This document shows, in pieces, positions 60,801 through 64,000 of a DNA stretch of 64,000 nucleotides (within the stretch, counting starts at the first letter, position 1; each line of letters opens with the position of its first letter). The position numbers were made by a program, and so were the translations under genes. The notes under the pieces are model-generated. The model saw only the letters and a list, made by a program, of their open reading frames with translations. It had not been told where the DNA came from and ran no database searches. The stretch covers positions 434,001-498,000 of the forward strand of contig QPMI01000071.1 in the NCBI GenBank assembly GCA_004431415.1, written 5' to 3'. The stretch is from Cyanophora paradoxa. Lineage: Eukaryota > Glaucocystophyceae > Cyanophorales > Cyanophoraceae.

Positions 60801-63800
60801 CAGCTCGAGAAGATGGAGCGCGTCGCCATCCCCACCGACGACCGCAAGGCGAGCGCGCGCGCGCGCGCGCTCTGTCCAAGCCGTCCGAGTCGTCTGAGCG
60901 GTCTGAGCGGCCGTCTGAGCGGTCCGAGCGCGGGCGCGCGCGCAGGCGATGAACATGTGGATCCCGCAGCCGGCCAGGGCGCCCCGCGTCGTCATGGCCC
61001 TCCGCAACATCTCCAAGGCCCAGCCCCGCCCCCGCCCCCCCCCCCCCCCCCGCCCCGCCGCCCCGCCGCCCCCAGCGAGAGGGAAACCGATAGGATAGAG
61101 AGGCCCGGCCCCGCCCCCGCTGCCCCCGCCACCCCGCCCCGCCGCCCCGGGGCCAGTCCCGAGGGAGAGCGAGAGGGAGGCCGATAGGATAGAGAGAGAC
61201 ACCGCCGGCTGCGGCCCCCCCCTCAGTCTCGCCGTCCCGGCGCCCCGCCGCCCTTCCCTGCCCCGCGGCTGACGCGGGCGCGGGGGGCGCAGGCCTTTGG
61301 CGAGAAGGTCATCTACAAGGGTGCGCCGCCCCCGGATCCCCGCCCTCCTTCCAGCCAGCTCTCCCGCCCGGCTCCGCCCCGCTCGGCTCGAGAAATAGAC
61401 GATTCCCCCTCCCAGCTCCCCCGCTCTGCTCCGCTCTGCTCTGCTGGCCTTCAGAGCGGGGACGATCGCGATAGAGGATCAGCCTTGCTGCCCTTGCTCC
61501 TCCGAGCGCGCGCGCTGAGGGCGCCGTTCAGACCAGACGCTGGAGATCGAGCGGGGCCAGAAGGTCGGCCTCGTGGGCCGCAACGGCGCCGGCAAGTCCA
61601 CCCTCCTCAAGATGATGACAAAGGCACGCCCACCCCCCCCCCTCCTCCTCCTCCCCCCCCCCCATCCCCTCCCCTGCTCCTGACGTACCCTCCCCGCAGG
61701 ACCTGAAGCCGGACGAGGGGCGGGTGGTGTACGGCGAAGGCGTCGACGTCTCCTACTTCTCCCAGCACCAGCAGGCCCGCCCCGCCCCGCCCCGCCCCAC
61801 CTGCCCCTGCCCCGCCCCGGCCCACCTCGCACGCCCGGCTCCTTTAGCTGGCTAGAGGTAGGGCTAGAGTTGGAGCCAGAGCCCCGCCCCTCGCGCTAGA
61901 GCGCGCGCGCTACGAGTTGCACCCAGGCCCCTACCGCCCGGCCCCGCCTTGCCCCGCCCCGCACGCTAGAGCGTGCGCGCTGCGAGATGCATCCTAGTCC
62001 CACTCTCGCGCCCCCTCGCGCCCCCGCGCGCCCCCTCGCGATCGTGCCTGCTGACCGCCGCTGCAGGAGGCGCTGGACGGGAACAAGACCGTCGTCGACA
62101 CCATCCAGGCGAGCCCCGTCCCCGCCTCAACCCTCAGAGAAATAGGGTGTAGAAGGGCTGGCGAGCTCCGTCCCCGCCCCGCCCCGCCCCCGCCCCGCCC
62201 CGCCCCCGCCCAGCAAGCACGCTAGAGCGCGCTCCAGGCGAGCCCCCCGTCCCCACCAGAGCAGCGCCTGCGGGGGGCGTCGGCTCCCGCTGCAGCCCTC
62301 CCTCGCCCCGGCCCCCCTCCCCGCCCCCCTCCCTCGCTGACGGGCCGCGGGGGCGGGCAGGACGTGGTGACGACGTGGGACGGGACGAAGATCCGCTCCT
62401 ACCTCGGCGGCTTCCTCTTCCAGGGCGATGACGTGCGCCCCGCCCCGGCCCCGCCCCGCGGCCCCGCTCGGCTGTAAAAGGGCGGGATACAAAGCCACAT
62501 GAGCGAATGTAGTGGGGGCGGCTTTATACCCTCCTATATCCTCCCATATATCCTCCTTTATATCCAGGGCGACGACGTGCGCGCCGCTTAACTCTCAGAG
62601 AAATAGCCTAGTAGGTTGTTTCATAGGGGCGAGCTTGATGGGCGGCCCCGCCCCGCCCGCCCGCCCGCCCGAAATAGGATGTTTGAGGGCAGGGTTTTGA
62701 TGGGCCGGCCCCCAGCCTAGTCTCCACGGCCCCGCCCCGCACCGCCCCGCCCTGCCCCGCCTGACCCGCGCCCGCGCCCGCCTCCCCCGCCCCGCCCCGC
62801 GCCTTCAGGTCTTCAAGAAGGTCCGCGCCCCCCCCCCCCCCGCCTCGCCCCCCCGCCTCGCCCCCCCCCAGACGCTTCGTTCGCAGGTGATGGTGCTCTC
62901 CGGCGGCGAGAAGGCCCGCCTCGCCTTCGCGAAGCGCGCCCGTACCCCTCCTCCGCCCCCCTTCCGTCAGCCGCCGGCTAATTATAGCCCGCGCGGCAGG
63001 ATGCTGGTGAAGCCGTCGAGCCTCATCCTCCTCGACGAGCCGACGGTCCGCCCCCGGCCCCGACCCCCCCGGCCCCTCTCCCCCGAATCCGTCGCCTCGA
63101 GCTCAAGCCCCCCATTGCTCCCCGCAGAACCACCTCGACATGGAGAGCTGTGACGGCACGCCCCCCCCCCCCCCCCCCCCCCCCCGGCCCGCCCCCCGCA
63201 ACCCCGCAAGCCTCGCTGAAGGCCCCGTCCGCCCCGCCGCGCAGTGATCGAGAAGGCCCTCTCGGCGTACGAGGGGACCCTCGTCGTCATCTCCCACGAC
63301 CGGTGCGCCGCCCCGGGTTGGATCTAGATCCAGGGACCGAGAGGCAAAGGAAAGGCCAGGATAAATATGCCGGCTGGAGGCCGGAAGATGAAGCCAAGGG
63401 CCAAGCAGAGTACGATCCGTGGCGAATATACGAAGCGATCCGTGTCGCTGTGTCGCCGCCCTCTCGCCTGGCGCCGGCCGCGGGCTCTGACGGGGCCCCC
63501 CCGCCGGCCCCGACGGGCAGGCACTTCCTGGGGGCCATCGCGAACCGCATCGTCGAGACCGAGGACGGCCAGATCGTCGACGTGCGCCGGGTCCCGCCCC
63601 CGGCCCCCGGCCCCCGGCCCGCCCTTGCCGGCTCCGATCCCTTCAATCTGGAGTTTTCTGGACCCCCCCTCCCCCCTCCCCTCCCACACCCTCTTGCCGG
63701 CCGCGGCGCCTTTCGATATTCTCTGACTCGGACCTGTTCGTGCAGTACCCCGGCGGCTACGACTACTACGAGCTCAAGAAGGCCATCATCCGTGCCCAGC

Positions 63801-64000
63801 TCGCCAAGGTCCGCCGCCCCTACCCCCCGGGAGCGCCCCGGTACCCCCGCAGGGCGCGTCCGAGCCGGTACCCCCCGCAGGAGATTGCGGACAGCCTGGC
63901 GGCGAAGGAGGGCGCAAACGGCGCCAAGGCCGCCGCCCCCGTCCTCAAGCCCGGCGTCTCCCCCGAGCAGGCGCGCCGCTGTAAACCCCGCCGCCCAGCG
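57838..64000 (+). CDS. ABCF-family ATPase (two ABC domains), 5' exons unresolved, 3' end outside window
   Basis: 28 introns join 29 exons, from [14 protein letters not shown] (about 57915) to the window end. ABC1: Walker A GPNGA|GKST split by intron 57... (exon ends 57999), signature KFSGGWRMR, Walker B LLIMD|EPTNHLD split between 58931 and 59585, and ISHDRAFLN. The linker ([31 protein letters not shown]) is the ABCF helical linker. ABC2: Walker [10 protein letters not shown] (61532-61623), [25 protein letters not shown] and VVISHDRHFLGAI. There are no membrane segments, as expected. ABCF proteins act on ribosomes or translation factors (GCN20/ABCF1-3, EttA). Exons are tiny: 12 bp (62809-62820), 24 bp (58414-58437), 26 bp (60055-60080) and 28 bp (61293-61320). 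Eight of 28 introns start GC. The coding sequence continues to base 64000. Confidence 0.9.
58919..59620 (+). repeat. Duplicated exon edges around the ABC1 Walker B junction
   Basis: ATCATGGACGGT-CGCGCCCCTCGCTCATGG-GTTCTAGT-like sequence occurs at 58922 and 59155; the first is the real exon end plus donor. The next acceptor and exon start, CAGAGCCGACGAACCACCTG, occurs at 59416 and 59583; the second continues into the real exon, the first runs into stops. GATACACTATA-GCTCGCCC also recurs at about 59094, 59248 and 59520. The intron between the two Walker B halves is thus a set of decayed duplicates. Confidence 0.8.

Overview
This window is nuclear DNA from a GC-rich, intron-dense, probably unicellular eukaryote. 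It is not prokaryotic: almost every gene is cut into short exons of 12 to about 1,460 bp. Introns are commonly 50-200 bp, and reading frames join only across them. The 5' splice sites are unusual. In the two genes whose exons can be followed one by one (aldehyde dehydrogenase and ABCF), 45 of 49 donors have C at intron position +4, and about a quarter begin GC instead of GT. From general knowledge, abundant GC-AG introns at high GC fit an alga such as a haptophyte, or possibly a pelagophyte or dinoflagellate; the sequence alone does not settle the lineage.

Layout. 1-4842 (+): 3' part of a receptor with FN3 repeats, one membrane helix and two SARM1-like TIR domains. 5957-13878 (-): signal peptide, about ten Ig/SKICH-like repeats, a class-3 lipase, a membrane helix and a Pro-rich tail. 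15159-16146 (-): leucine-rich-repeat protein with a C-terminal leucine zipper, divergent from 16328-20235 (+), a 22-exon aldehyde dehydrogenase. 21467-30719 (-): type II membrane GT4-like/GT2 glycosyltransferase that appears to run on into a lumenal Kelch/FN3 region. 33283-42633 (-): large Cys-rich (GCC2/GCC3, ephrin-receptor-like) multi-pass membrane protein. 46192-52006 (-): GCN5-type histone acetyltransferase with a degenerate bromodomain, divergent from ~52401-55055 (+), a TPR protein with two MYND fingers. 57838-64000 (+): ABCF ATPase, running off the window.

Between genes lie a 995-bp CACTA-type element without a transposase (43395-44389), a ~196-bp MITE (31838-32033), an AT microsatellite, C-rich tracts and a nearly pure G/C block. 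The genes form no operon or pathway. Four of the nine (TIR receptor, lipase, glycosyltransferase-Kelch, Cys-rich receptor) are large membrane proteins with extracellular or lumenal repeat arrays. The most notable items are the FN3-TM-TIR-TIR receptor, the G[T/C]NC donor rule, three introns built of GATCN pentamers, and repeated copies of exon edges inside introns.
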